NCBI RefSeq assembly: GCF_029983815.1 | Contig: NZ_JASBYU010000017.1 | Location: 1 to 36,769, forward strand | DNA from: Lagierella sp. | GTDB lineage: Bacteria > Bacillota > Clostridia > Tissierellales > Peptoniphilaceae | DNA length: 36,769 nucleotides | Direction of reading: 5' to 3' | Position numbers and translations under genes: made by a program | Part shown: piece after piece, positions 1-7,715 of the stretch | How positions within the stretch are numbered: the stretch's first letter is position 1 | Layout: each line of letters begins with the position of its first letter | Notes under the pieces: generated by a model | The model's input: only the letters and a program-made list of their open reading frames with translations | The model's database searches: none | What the model was told of the DNA's origin: nothing

Positions 1-141
1 AAATCCTAGTCCATGGGTGCTTAATTTAATTATTTAAAAAATACAGGTGCCAACAACTTAAATAGGAATACAAGGGCTAAAACCACCATAAGTGGTGAAA
101 CCTCTTTTTTCTTTCCTCCTGTAATCTTTAGAATTACATAA
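1..141 (-). pseudogene. 3'-terminal fragment of an AzgA-type purine permease gene
   Basis: This stretch matches 2320-2460, the 3' end of the intact permease gene, at 131 of 141 positions by my alignment. It would encode the last ~36 residues of the permease and its stop codon (32..30), with only conservative changes (V to I, I to V, I to F). Homology stops abruptly at 141/142, about 20 bases beyond the stop codon of the ABC permease. There is no start codon or ribosome-binding site, so it is a gene remnant. It includes the distal arm of the permease terminator (near 12-21), so the copy probably continues beyond the left edge of the window. It is one arm of the direct repeat that brackets the ABC module. 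Confidence 0.85.
1..141. repeat. Direct repeat, left copy (partner 2320-2460)
   Basis: A direct repeat of 141 bases, about 93% identical to 2320-2460 without gaps. The two copies enclose the ABC transporter module. Both are in the same orientation and end at the same base (141 = 2460). The other end is truncated by the window edge on this side. Confidence 0.88.
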
Positions 142-162
142 ATAAGTAAACTTTATTTTCTT

Positions 163-912
163 TTATATCTCTACAGATTTTGATAATTTGTATAAAATTA
201 CACTCTCAATTAACAAATAAATTATCGGTATAAAGACCATTCCCATATTGCTTAATTGTGTTAAATATGCGTATTTCGGTTCCAAAATTTGGTTTGATAA
301 GTTCAAGAGGTTGACAATACCATATTTTATAATTGGAAACTTTCTTATTATCAAAAAGTTTACACCAGTACCAAATCCATACAGCATGTAGATTACAACT
401 CCCAAAATCAAACCAGATTTTTCTTTCCTTGTCAAAATGATTACAATTGCTAGTAACAAAAGTATTGTAGATACTGGAATTATCATTGCTAAATTATAAA
501 TCAACGCATCTGTAAACATCCCAAAGCTAGGAGTAATTTTCAATAATACCATCGATAAAACCATAGCAAATGATGCCGTAAGGAATAACGATGCAATATA
601 CACTATGAATACCGTAATCATTTTTGCTAAAACAAGTTTTAAAACATCAGGGAATTTAGTTTTTATGGGAATAATTGTCAAATATTCAAAATCCTCAGAA
701 AATATGCTACAAGCCAAAAATATTATATTCACATTTACAAGAACTGCAGAATGAAATGAAAATTGAATTCCTTTTTCATAACTCATAAAATCTGGATTAT
801 ATTTTATGAAAATTGCCATTAGCAGTTGAAAAGCCATAACCATTAGTAGTATTTTTAAAAACTTTTTCCGTTTTTGAAGTTTATACAATTCAAATTTTAA
901 CAATTTTTTCAT
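163..912 (-). CDS. ABC-2 type permease, bacteriocin/lantibiotic-immunity-like
   Basis: A 249-residue integral membrane protein with about six hydrophobic segments (roughly 20-37, 55-70, 95-125, 140-163, 168-190, 225-243) after a basic N-terminus. This is the layout of ABC-2 permeases of the BcrB/LanE/LanG type, which pair with a cytoplasmic ATPase to expel peptides such as bacitracin or lantibiotics from the membrane. The start at 912 has GGAGG at a good distance and lies one base after the stop of the ATPase gene, so the two are translationally coupled and probably form one transporter. The substrate is inferred from the ATPase subfamily. Nothing here identifies a specific peptide. The gene is followed after ~20 bases by a purine-permease gene remnant. 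Confidence 0.75.
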   Translation of the reverse strand: MKKLLKFELYKLQKRKKFLKILLMVMAFQLLMAIFIKYNPDFMSYEKGIQFSFHSAVLVNVNIIFLACSIFSEDFEYLTIIPIKTKFPDVLKLVLAKMITVFIVYIASLFLTASFAMVLSMVLLKITPSFGMFTDALIYNLAMIIPVSTILLLLAIVIILTRKEKSGLILGVVIYMLYGFGTGVNFLIIRKFPIIKYGIVNLLNLSNQILEPKYAYLTQLSNMGMVFIPIIYLLIESVILYKLSKSVEI

Positions 913-913
913 A

Positions 914-1627
914 TCACACCTCCATTATTTTCAAAATTTCTTTTTCAAGGGAATTTTGTTTGTCCTTCATAAAATCTTTAAGACTAATCGAACTAATCAA
1001 TTTTCCTTTAGAAATAATCACTAAATTATCTATAAGATCTTCAAGCTCCCTAATCAAATGACTAGATATTAATATGGTTATTCCTTTGCTTTTTAAGTGT
1101 AAAATACGATCCCTAAATTTATTTACACTTACTGGATCCAATCCATTAAAGGGCTCATCAAGTATCAATATTTCACTTCCTAATAGTTCAGCCATTGCAA
1201 GGCCAAGTCTTTGTTTCATACCTAATGAATATCCTTTCGCTTTGGTATCTTTAAAATCCGATAATCCATATTCTTCAATTAGTTCATTAATAAAGTGGTC
1301 TTGATTTTCAGAATTTAGCAAATTAAAAAGCGATAAGTGTTGTGAAGCAGTTAAATAAGGATACAGGGACGGTTTTTCAAGCAAACAACCTATGCTTGAA
1401 TTGACTTCAGAATTAAACACAAGTGGTTTATCATTAATAACTATTTGTCCATTATCTGGTTTAAGTTGGTTTGTAACAAGTTTCATCAATGTTGTTTTCC
1501 CCGCCCCATTTTCACCAAATAATCCTGTAACAGCACCTCTTTTTATATTTAGAGAAATATTGTCGAGTGCTTTTTTACTCTTAAATCTTTTACTCAGATC
1601 ATAAGTTTCTATGATATTCTCGTTCAT
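914..1627 (-). CDS. ABC transporter ATP-binding protein, BcrA/LanF-like
   Basis: A 237-residue ABC ATPase. Walker A is GENGAGKT at residues 38-45. The signature motif is the atypical YSLGMKQR rather than LSGGQ, followed by Walker B LILDEPFNGLDP and the switch histidine in SSH. The SLGMKQR signature is characteristic of the bacitracin/lantibiotic-resistance (BcrA, LanF) branch. It would power the adjacent membrane protein. The ATG at 1627 has GGAG nine bases upstream. The gene is preceded by a 55-residue membrane peptide gene on the same transcript. No two-component regulator or GntR-type repressor is visible nearby, unlike many such systems. Confidence 0.85.
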   Translation of the reverse strand: MNENIIETYDLSKRFKSKKALDNISLNIKRGAVTGLFGENGAGKTTLMKLVTNQLKPDNGQIVINDKPLVFNSEVNSSIGCLLEKPSLYPYLTASQHLSLFNLLNSENQDHFINELIEEYGLSDFKDTKAKGYSLGMKQRLGLAMAELLGSEILILDEPFNGLDPVSVNKFRDRILHLKSKGITILISSHLIRELEDLIDNLVIISKGKLISSISLKDFMKDKQNSLEKEILKIMEV

Positions 1628-1643
1628 ATTAAATTTTTCTCCT

Positions 1644-1859
1644 TTATATTAAATCCAATTTTCCTTGCATATCCCAATCCAATAATTTCCAGTAATAAAG
1701 TCCAGATAATCCCACCATGAAATTCTTGTTACAATACTTGAAATCTTCAACTCGTATTTTTTTATATAAATCTTCTAGTTTCAAATTAAACAAGTTTATA
1801 CATTTACTTACATCTAATATGAGTTTAATTATCCTTACCCTTTTTATCTTCATCTTCAT
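1644..1859 (-). CDS. Doubtful 71-residue ORF between the peptide gene and the ABC ATPase
   Basis: This reading frame overlaps the 3' end of the 55-residue peptide gene by 35 bases and ends 16 bases before the ATPase start. The product is basic at the N-terminus, has two Cys and a Trp-rich C-terminus, and resembles nothing I recognise. There is no convincing ribosome-binding site before either early ATG. It could be a real small protein, the decayed tail of a larger gene, or a chance frame. The in-frame length across otherwise non-coding DNA is the only support. Confidence 0.25.
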   Translation of the reverse strand: MKMKIKRVRIIKLILDVSKCINLFNLKLEDLYKKIRVEDFKYCNKNFMVGLSGLYYWKLLDWDMQGKLDLI

Positions 1860-1992
1860 CTTTTGAACTTATTAACGCCGCACTTATGAGAAATCCTGCT
1901 GCTAACCAAGGATTAATACTTTTTGTTACAATTGTAACAGCCGTTCCTAATACTATTCCATTTGATATACTATTTCTTAATTTATTTTTCAT
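1825..1992 (-). CDS. 55-residue membrane peptide upstream of the ABC transporter
   Basis: A short gene with ATG at 1992 and a strong GGGGG ribosome-binding site about nine bases upstream. A longer TTG start at 2070 lacks such a site. The peptide has a basic N-terminus (MKNKLRN), a hydrophobic core of about 35 residues rich in V, I, A and G, and a very acidic/basic C-terminal tail (SSKDEDEDKKGKDN). It has no cysteine, so it is not a lanthipeptide precursor, and no double-glycine leader. It is the first gene after the module's promoter and lies ahead of the two ABC genes. It could be an immunity or accessory membrane protein, or less likely a leaderless membrane-active peptide. No function can be assigned from sequence. 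Confidence 0.55.
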   Translation of the reverse strand: MKNKLRNSISNGIVLGTAVTIVTKSINPWLAAGFLISAALISSKDEDEDKKGKDN

Positions 1993-2140
1993 AATCAATA
2001 CCCCCTTGTTTAGTTTCTTTACTTCTTTGGAAGCTCCTATGCCAATTAATTTTCCTATTTTGTCATTCAATTATATCCACTATTATTAATTTATCTTTTG
2101 TCATTTTCATATATCGGTTTTTTTAATAGTTGACATGTGT

Positions 2141-2169
2141 ATTCTATACTTTTTTTAGTTTTATGTCAA
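2141..2169 (-). promoter_or_regulatory. Sigma-A-type promoter of the ABC module
   Basis: TTGACA (2169..2164), 17-base spacer, TAGAAT (2146..2141). Only one -10 base departs from consensus. The transcript would start near 2134 and have a leader of ~140 bases before the 55-residue gene. The gene-free interval 1993-2348 otherwise holds only the permease terminator. I see no other ORF there. Confidence 0.7.
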
Positions 2170-2298
2170 AATTCACACGTAAACCCACCTTACTAATTTT
2201 CAAAAAGTTATCACTAGGTTATTTTGAAATGTTTTACATATGGTCCTATGATTATGAAAACTACTAGATAGGCTGTTTTGACACCTACAATTTAGCAT

Positions 2299-2340
2299 AA
2301 AAAAGCACTCATGAAGTATAAATCCTACTCCATGGGTGCT
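2299..2340 (-). terminator. Rho-independent terminator of the purine permease gene
   Basis: The 10-bp arms at 2304-2313 (AGCACTCATG) and 2331-2340 (CATGGGTGCT) pair with one G-U and a 17-base loop. A run of six U follows on the minus strand (2304..2299). The distal part of this terminator lies inside the duplicated segment 2320-2460. Confidence 0.75.
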
Positions 2341-2460
2341 AAATTTAATTATTTAAAAATTACAGGTGCCAACAGCTTAAATAAAAATATAAGGGCTAGA
2401 ACCACCATAAGTGGTGAAACCTCTTTTTTCTTTCCTCCTGTAACCTTTAGGATTACATAA
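2320..2460. repeat. Direct repeat, right copy (partner 1-141)
   Basis: This is the 3' end of the intact purine permease gene plus the loop and distal arm of its terminator. It is duplicated at the left edge of the window with ten substitutions and no gaps. Confidence 0.88.
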
Positions 2461-3668
2461 GTCATCATACCAAAGGAAATTCCTTCTGCGATTGAATATC
2501 CAAAGGGCATCATGGCAATGGTTACAAAGGCTGGTATGGCTTCTGAATAGTCATTTAGATCCACTTCCAAAATTGGACTCATCATAAAGACTCCAACTAT
2601 TACAAGGGCTGCTGATGTGGCCGCCGGTGGAACTATGGAAAATAACGGGAATAAGAATAGGGAAACCAAAAATAGCGCCCCTGAGGATAGAGCAGTTAGT
2701 CCAGTCCTTCCTCCTTCTGCTACTCCCGATGCAGATTCCACAAAGGTTGTTACTGTGGATGTACCAATCAAAGCTCCAACCGTTGTACCGATAGCGTCCG
2801 CCATTAGGGCCTTGGATACATTTGGCAAATCTCCCTTTTCATCTAACATATTCGCCTTTGCCGCCACTCCCGTCAAAGTTCCTACAGTATCGAAGATGTC
2901 AACAAATAAGAAGGTGAACACTATTGCCAACATCTCTAAGGTGAATATATTATGAAATTCCAATTTAAAGGCTATTGGACTTAAGCTTGGTGGAAGTGAA
3001 AAGATTTTACCTGATTCTGGCAATTTAGTCACACCTAATATTAGAGCTAATATAGTCGATGAAACTATACCTATTAATAAAGAACCTTTAACCTTTCTTA
3101 CGGACAATATGGACATGACTAAAAAGGCAAAGAAAAACACAAGGGCCTCTTTACTATAAATGTCTCCAAGGGCTAGAATTACTCCTTCTCCTTGTACGAT
3201 GATATTTACAGATGTAAGTCCTATCAATGCAATAAAAAGTCCAATTCCAACGGATACCGCCTTTTTAAGGGAAAGGGGTATGGAACTAAAAATTGCTTCT
3301 CTGACTTTAAAAAAAGATAATAGTATAAAAACCAAACCCTCTAGAAAAACCGCCGTCAAAGCAAATTCCCAACTCTTGCCCATCTTTAAAACTACAGAAT
3401 AGGTGAAAAAAGCATTTAATCCCATTCCCGGCGCAAGTACAAAGGGCATATTAGCATAGAGTCCCATGAGTAAAATTGCAACTACCGATGCTATAATGGT
3501 GGCTGTAAACACAGCTCCTCTATCCATTCCCGCCTCAGAAAGAATACTTGGGTTTACTACAAGTATGTAAGAAACCGTCATAAAAGTAGTGATTCCCGCC
3601 ATTATCTCAGTACGAACATCGGTTTTTCTCTCTTTCATTTTGAAAAACCTAGATAATTTTTCAGACAT
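2349..3668 (-). CDS. NCS2/AzgA-type purine permease
   Basis: A 439-residue membrane protein of the AzgA branch of the NCS2 family (PbuG/PbuO, AdeP, GhxP relatives), which imports adenine, guanine or hypoxanthine by proton symport. Diagnostic stretches are the APGMGLNAFFTYSV segment near residue 80, the FVDIFDTVGTLTG segment near 255, and STVTTFVESASGVAEGGRTG near 305. These residues line the purine site in this family. About 12-14 hydrophobic segments are present and the length is typical. The ATG at 3668 follows AAGGAGG. The leader is only about 25 bases, so there is no room for a purine riboswitch. The exact purine cannot be told from sequence. Confidence 0.9.
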   Translation of the reverse strand: MSEKLSRFFKMKERKTDVRTEIMAGITTFMTVSYILVVNPSILSEAGMDRGAVFTATIIASVVAILLMGLYANMPFVLAPGMGLNAFFTYSVVLKMGKSWEFALTAVFLEGLVFILLSFFKVREAIFSSIPLSLKKAVSVGIGLFIALIGLTSVNIIVQGEGVILALGDIYSKEALVFFFAFLVMSILSVRKVKGSLLIGIVSSTILALILGVTKLPESGKIFSLPPSLSPIAFKLEFHNIFTLEMLAIVFTFLFVDIFDTVGTLTGVAAKANMLDEKGDLPNVSKALMADAIGTTVGALIGTSTVTTFVESASGVAEGGRTGLTALSSGALFLVSLFLFPLFSIVPPAATSAALVIVGVFMMSPILEVDLNDYSEAIPAFVTIAMMPFGYSIAEGISFGMMTYVILKVTGGKKKEVSPLMVVLALIFLFKLLAPVIFK

Positions 3669-3700
3669 ATAAATCCTCCTTCAATTTACTATACATTGAG

Positions 3701-3730
3701 ATTATACACAAAAACCATGGGATATTACAA
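3701..3730 (-). promoter_or_regulatory. Promoter of the purine permease gene
   Basis: TTGTAA (3730..3725), 18-base spacer, perfect TATAAT (3706..3701). Transcription would begin about 25-30 bases before the ATG. Confidence 0.65.
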
Positions 3731-3761
3731 AAAATATAGCACTCAAATAAATCTTGAGTGC
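3731..3761 (-). terminator. Terminator after trkA
   Basis: GCACTCAA (3739-3746) and TTGAGTGC (3754-3761) form an 8-bp perfect stem with a 7-base loop. The minus strand then continues into a U-rich tract (3738..3728). It lies 18 bases after the trkA stop and just upstream of the permease promoter. Confidence 0.7.
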
Positions 3762-3778
3762 CACATCCTTCTACAATT

Positions 3779-5098
3779 TTATTTTAATGTTACAGTAATT
3801 AGCAAGTCCTTCTTTTTTAAAACATCCTCTCCCCTTGGTATCAAGAGTTTGTTTTTTCTTGAAATAAAGGCTATTAATGTGTTTTCGCCAAGGTAGATGT
3901 CCTTTATCTTCTTGTCCAGATAATTAGAATTTTCATCTATAATCAACTCTTCTATCTTGATTTTAGACTTGGATATCTTATTTAAAGTCTCTATTTTGGA
4001 ATCCAGAAAATCATCATTTGTCTTTATAAAGTTTTCCAAAACTGTACCCAGGATATCTTCCATGGAAAACACCTTTTCTATACTGTCAAAGTTCCCATAT
4101 TTTAAAATTTCTTTATTGTATACTTTAGAGTAAACCCTTTTTACTCCAAGACTCTTTCCCAAATCGCCTAGGATAAGGTTGGTCTCATCCCGTTCTGTGA
4201 GTAAAATCAAATTATCATAATCTCCAAGGCCTTCTTCCTTCAACAACTCTACGTCAAATCCATCTGCATATACAGCTTCACAGTTGGGAAAATTTAACCT
4301 TAAAGCTTCGATTAAATCCTTATTTTTTTCTATAACCTTTACTTGATGGTCCAGCCTTTCCAGTCTCTCAACTAAAAAGTAGGCCATGCTATTTCCACCG
4401 ATTATAAAGTAGGTTTCCCCCTTGTAAATTCCATTTCTCTTGGCGAAAAAATTTATAAATGCGTCATTGCTACCTAAGAGATGAAGAATGTCTCCTTCTT
4501 TTATACTTACATCCCCCTTTGGAACCAAAATCTCTCCACTTCTTAAAATTGCAACTATAAGCATATTTTTTGGAAGCATTGTGGAGATGTCCTTAATGTT
4601 TTTATCCCTTAGTTCGTCTTTTTCATTTACTTTTAAGGATACCTTTCTGATTCTTCCATGGTCCAGGGCGTCTATCTTTGTGACTTCCGGTGCATAGATG
4701 GACCGCAATATATACCTGGCGGTTTCAAGTTTTGGATTTAATATCAAGTCGATATTTAAAATATCCCCCATAAAATCCACATTATTTAAGTATTTTGTAG
4801 ATCCACAAAGGCAAATGGTCATCTTAGCTCCAAGTTTTTTTCCCATTAGACAAAGGATCATATTCATTTCATCCTTTGAAGTTGTACTAATAAAGACATC
4901 GGTAAGCCAGATTCCAGCTTCCTCTAAAACATTGGTGTCTGTAGCATCTCCCAAGGCAACATTAAAGGTGTTATACTTTAAAACCCTTTTTAATCTTTCC
5001 TTATCCTTTTCGATAATTATTATCTCATGGCCTTTTTCTTCAAGCGTTTTGCCAAGATAGATTCCAAGCTTTCCTGCACCCACAATCATTATTCTCAT
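3779..5098 (-). CDS. trkA: Trk potassium uptake system regulatory subunit TrkA
   Basis: A 439-residue cytoplasmic protein made of two RCK modules. Each has a Rossmann NAD-binding RCK_N and an RCK_C domain. The first glycine motif is VGAGKLG at residues 6-12, and the second half restarts near residue 230 (FIIGGNSMAYFLVERL). TrkA binds NAD(H)/ATP and gates the TrkH/TrkG potassium channel. No TrkH is present in this window, so the partner must lie elsewhere. The start ATG overlaps the RNase HI stop as ATGA (5095-5098), placing it last in the amylase-pgpA-rnhA-trkA gene string. Confidence 0.9.
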   Translation of the reverse strand: MRIMIVGAGKLGIYLGKTLEEKGHEIIIIEKDKERLKRVLKYNTFNVALGDATDTNVLEEAGIWLTDVFISTTSKDEMNMILCLMGKKLGAKMTICLCGSTKYLNNVDFMGDILNIDLILNPKLETARYILRSIYAPEVTKIDALDHGRIRKVSLKVNEKDELRDKNIKDISTMLPKNMLIVAILRSGEILVPKGDVSIKEGDILHLLGSNDAFINFFAKRNGIYKGETYFIIGGNSMAYFLVERLERLDHQVKVIEKNKDLIEALRLNFPNCEAVYADGFDVELLKEEGLGDYDNLILLTERDETNLILGDLGKSLGVKRVYSKVYNKEILKYGNFDSIEKVFSMEDILGTVLENFIKTNDDFLDSKIETLNKISKSKIKIEELIIDENSNYLDKKIKDIYLGENTLIAFISRKNKLLIPRGEDVLKKKDLLITVTLK

Positions 5099-5712
5099 TT
5101 TATTCCTGCACCCTTTTTAGCTAATTTGTCCGCAAGTTCATTGTATTTAATTCCCTGATGGGATGGAACCTTGATAAATTCCACCTCTATATCCTCTTTA
5201 AGCCTAGCAAAGTCCCTTTGATACTTCTGAGTTAAAGGGTTGTTGGCTTTCCAACTTTTTAATGCCCACTCCCTAATTCCCATATAGTCATAGTGGATAT
5301 ATATCTTTTTATATCCAAATTCTATAGCCTTTTCTATTGCATATATGGTTCCGAAGATCTCCCCTGTAACATTTCTATACTGCTCTAAACCTGTTAACCT
5401 TACAGAGTCAAAGTACTCCAACTTTTCATTTCTCATCAACAAAACCACACCATAGCCACAGGCCTTAGTAACACTGTTAAAGGACCCATCCACATAGGCT
5501 ATTACTTCACCCTTGTCTACACTACCTTCTTCCTTAATCTTTTCAACAAGAAGGTTTGAACCAGCAACAAAGGCATCCGCCTCTTTTTTTGTCTTGAACT
5601 TTTTAAACACTGCACCACTGTAGCCGTCAATCTGCTTCTTACACTCCTCCCAGGATGAGTATATTCCAGGTTTTCGCCCCGTCTTTACAGCGTAGTATTT
5701 AGTCTCTGGCAT
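5095..5712 (-). CDS. rnhA: Ribonuclease HI with N-terminal hybrid-binding domain
   Basis: A 205-residue RNase H that removes RNA from RNA-DNA hybrids. Residues 4-50 form the viroplasmin-like RNase HI N-terminal domain (YYAVKTGRKPGIYSSWEEC), which binds hybrids. Residues ~68-203 are the catalytic RNase H fold with the DEDD set visible: D75 (YVDGS), E118 (VTGE), D142 (HYD) and D195 (ELADKLA). H185 (PSHQG) is the flexible-loop histidine. The start overlaps the preceding gene by 14 bases and the end overlaps trkA by 4, so it is inside a translationally coupled operon. Confidence 0.92.
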   Translation of the reverse strand: MPETKYYAVKTGRKPGIYSSWEECKKQIDGYSGAVFKKFKTKKEADAFVAGSNLLVEKIKEEGSVDKGEVIAYVDGSFNSVTKACGYGVVLLMRNEKLEYFDSVRLTGLEQYRNVTGEIFGTIYAIEKAIEFGYKKIYIHYDYMGIREWALKSWKANNPLTQKYQRDFARLKEDIEVEFIKVPSHQGIKYNELADKLAKKGAGIK

Positions 5713-6211
5713 GTGCTAACCTACTGGCTGCCGCCGCTGCAAGAGCTGCCACAATATCGTCCATAAAGGTGTTTACCTGAGTATCTGCGTTTTTATTTTG
5801 ATCCAGGTCGTCAATTATACCAAACTTAACCTTATCCAAATATCCAAAATTAGTAAGTCCAATGGATCCATATATATTCACTATGGATAGGGGTATGATT
5901 TCGTCGATTCCATAGAGACCTTCGTCACTCTTAACTATTGTTAGTAGAGGTTCTTCCAAAAGGTCTTTCTCTGCCATCTCATCAAGGGCGATGGCCGTTA
6001 AGATCGCATGGCAAACCTCCCTTTTTAAAAGCACCGCCATAACATGCTCCCTACATAAGTCCATTGAAATATCATTTATATATCCCTCTTGCAATTTAAA
6101 TACTATATCTGCAATATCTTGAATATGAACTCCTCTATCATGTAATTTTTCCTTAGTTGCCGCTCTTAGTTCTTCCATTGTAAAATGGGTTTTAGTTCTA
6201 TCTTTCTTCAT
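5699..6211 (-). CDS. PgpA/YutG-family phosphatidylglycerophosphatase-like protein
   Basis: A ~170-residue protein resembling the Gram-positive YutG branch of phosphatidylglycerophosphatase A. This family is expected to dephosphorylate phosphatidylglycerol phosphate in phospholipid synthesis. The family-like C-terminal part contains the segment GYLDKVKFGIID and ends with NTFMDDIVAALAAAAA. Unlike the membrane-anchored E. coli PgpA, it has no clear transmembrane segment, which is normal for the YutG type. I chose ATG 6211, with GGAG eight bases upstream, over the GTG at 6220 that overlaps the ribosome-binding site. The start lies within the last 14 bases of the amylase gene. Confidence 0.75.
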   Translation of the reverse strand: MKKDRTKTHFTMEELRAATKEKLHDRGVHIQDIADIVFKLQEGYINDISMDLCREHVMAVLLKREVCHAILTAIALDEMAEKDLLEEPLLTIVKSDEGLYGIDEIIPLSIVNIYGSIGLTNFGYLDKVKFGIIDDLDQNKNADTQVNTFMDDIVAALAAAAASRLAHARD

Positions 6212-7658
6212 TCTTCTCACTCCAACATGTTATGGTTCCAGGACCTACTTCAAAGTCACCGAAACCTTCTTCATCTATTGTTATCTCCTTGGAATTGTCA
6301 CCGGTGTATTCCTTATATACCTTACCGGCCTCTTCCTTTCCTACAAACATCCTTAAGGTGTTCATGTCCCCTGTGGAAATCAACACCGCCAATTTATTGG
6401 GATGTTCTTCGTTGCCATGGCGAACCCAGCCCAGTAGACTCTCTGATTCATAGTACATATCCTGGTCTCCATAGGCAAAGTTCTTCCTTATATATAATAG
6501 ATTTTCTATCATTTCCCTATGTCCAGGAGAATTTACCGGCTCGCCCATTCCCATATAATCTCCCCAGAACACACATGGGTACCCGTCCTTATATAGTAGG
6601 ATTATCCCATAGGCAATCTTTGTAAACCACTCATCTACAAAGGACTCCAGGGCTTGTCCCGGTTGTGAGTCGTGATTGTCCACAAATGTCACCGCAATGG
6701 TAGGATGTTCCTTAACTAAAGTGTTGTCAAAAATCTGTCTAATATCATAGTCCTGGCTTTTTGAAGCTTGAACCATATTATAATGCAGTCCCACATCAAA
6801 TAGATCCATATCATAACGGGTGTCATATAGATATCCATTTATGGTGTTTGGTTCATAGAGCCAAAACTCTCCAAAAAAGTAGAAGTCATCTTTGATATTT
6901 TCCTTGCTTCTAACGGAATTTATAAAGTCCACTATAAATCCTTCGTCAATATGTTTTAAAGCATCAAATCTCATGCCGTCGAGGCTAAGTTCATCTACAA
7001 TCCAGTTTCCCCATCTAAAGAGTTCCTCCCTCACATCTGGGTGGTTGTGGTCTATGTCTGCAAACATGAGATAGTCATAGTTTCCCTTTTCCAAAGAAAC
7101 ATTCTCTTCCCAGTCCTTCTCATATCCAACTATTTTAAATACGCCCTTTTCATCATTTAAAGAGTCGTAGTCCACTCCAGAAAAATGCTGAAAATTCCAT
7201 ATAAATTCAGAGTACTTTCCCTTTCTACCAGGAAAGGTGAACTTGGTCCACCCCTTTATGTCATGAGGCTCTCCAAGGACTTTATTTCTATCCATTTCAT
7301 CTACTTTAACAGCTTTAAATAGCTCCTCTTCGTCAGCCCCTGCCTTATGATTTAAAATTATATCCCCATATACCAAAATATTATTTTCATGAAGAACCTG
7401 GATTAGTTCCATAAGTTCCTCTTTAGTGCCATACTTAGTTCTAACACTTCCCTTTTGATCAAACTCACCTAGGTCATATAGATCGTAGATTCCATAACCT
7501 ACATCATTTGTTCCCGTGGCTTTACAAAAGGGTGGTAGCCAAATTCCAGCAACTCCAAGGTCTGACAACTCCTTTGCCATTTCCTTTAATCTATTATAAT
7601 GGTTGCCATCATCTGGCAAGTACCATTCAAATCCCTGCAGGATTACTTCATTATTCAT
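6198..7658 (-). CDS. Cytoplasmic alpha-amylase, GH13
   Basis: A 486-residue glycoside hydrolase family 13 enzyme resembling the AmyA/AmyL (GH13_5) group, cleaving alpha-1,4 glucans. The conserved regions are present: DIILNH (D99, H104), GMRFDALKH with nucleophile D232, FFGEFW with acid/base E264, and FVDNHDS with D330. There is no signal peptide, so it should act inside the cell on glycogen or imported maltodextrins. ATG 7658 is preceded by GGAGG. The ATG at 7676 has no ribosome-binding site and is rejected. It is the first gene of the minus-strand string that continues through pgpA-like, rnhA and trkA. I see no clear promoter in the short upstream region. Confidence 0.9.
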   Translation of the reverse strand: MNNEVILQGFEWYLPDDGNHYNRLKEMAKELSDLGVAGIWLPPFCKATGTNDVGYGIYDLYDLGEFDQKGSVRTKYGTKEELMELIQVLHENNILVYGDIILNHKAGADEEELFKAVKVDEMDRNKVLGEPHDIKGWTKFTFPGRKGKYSEFIWNFQHFSGVDYDSLNDEKGVFKIVGYEKDWEENVSLEKGNYDYLMFADIDHNHPDVREELFRWGNWIVDELSLDGMRFDALKHIDEGFIVDFINSVRSKENIKDDFYFFGEFWLYEPNTINGYLYDTRYDMDLFDVGLHYNMVQASKSQDYDIRQIFDNTLVKEHPTIAVTFVDNHDSQPGQALESFVDEWFTKIAYGIILLYKDGYPCVFWGDYMGMGEPVNSPGHREMIENLLYIRKNFAYGDQDMYYESESLLGWVRHGNEEHPNKLAVLISTGDMNTLRMFVGKEEAGKVYKEYTGDNSKEITIDEEGFGDFEVGPGTITCWSEKNEER

Positions 7659-7706
7659 GATTACCTCCAATCCCATTGTATAATATGTCTTGAATTTTTA
7701 AAAGAA

Positions 7707-7715
7707 TGCTATAAT
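7707..7715 (+). promoter_or_regulatory. Extended -10 promoter upstream of rlmB
   Basis: TGCTATAAT, an extended -10 with a perfect TATAAT (7710-7715) and no good -35. It would give a ~200-base untranslated leader before rlmB. That leader holds a small inverted repeat (GTCTAA at 7849-7854, TTAGAC at 7866-7871) but no recognised riboswitch or ORF. Confidence 0.5.

Noticed and set aside
1644..1859. 71-residue ORF as an additional transporter or peptide gene
   Set aside because: No ribosome-binding site, 35-base overlap with a better gene, no recognised motif. Listed only as doubtful.
1825..1992. Circular or lantibiotic bacteriocin precursor
   Set aside because: No Cys, Ser/Thr-rich core or leader. 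The long acidic tail is unlike circular bacteriocins, and no modification genes are near.
1993..2070. N-terminal extension of the 55-residue peptide from TTG 2070
   Set aside because: No ribosome-binding site there, whereas ATG 1992 has GGGGG at ideal spacing.
163..2319. Insertion sequence or transposon carrying the ABC genes
   Set aside because: No transposase, no terminal inverted repeats, and the 141-base direct repeat is far longer than a target-site duplication.
6185..6625. 146-residue plus-strand ORF opposite the amylase
   Set aside because: It is antisense to a gene with full catalytic motifs. The composition is that of a shadow frame.
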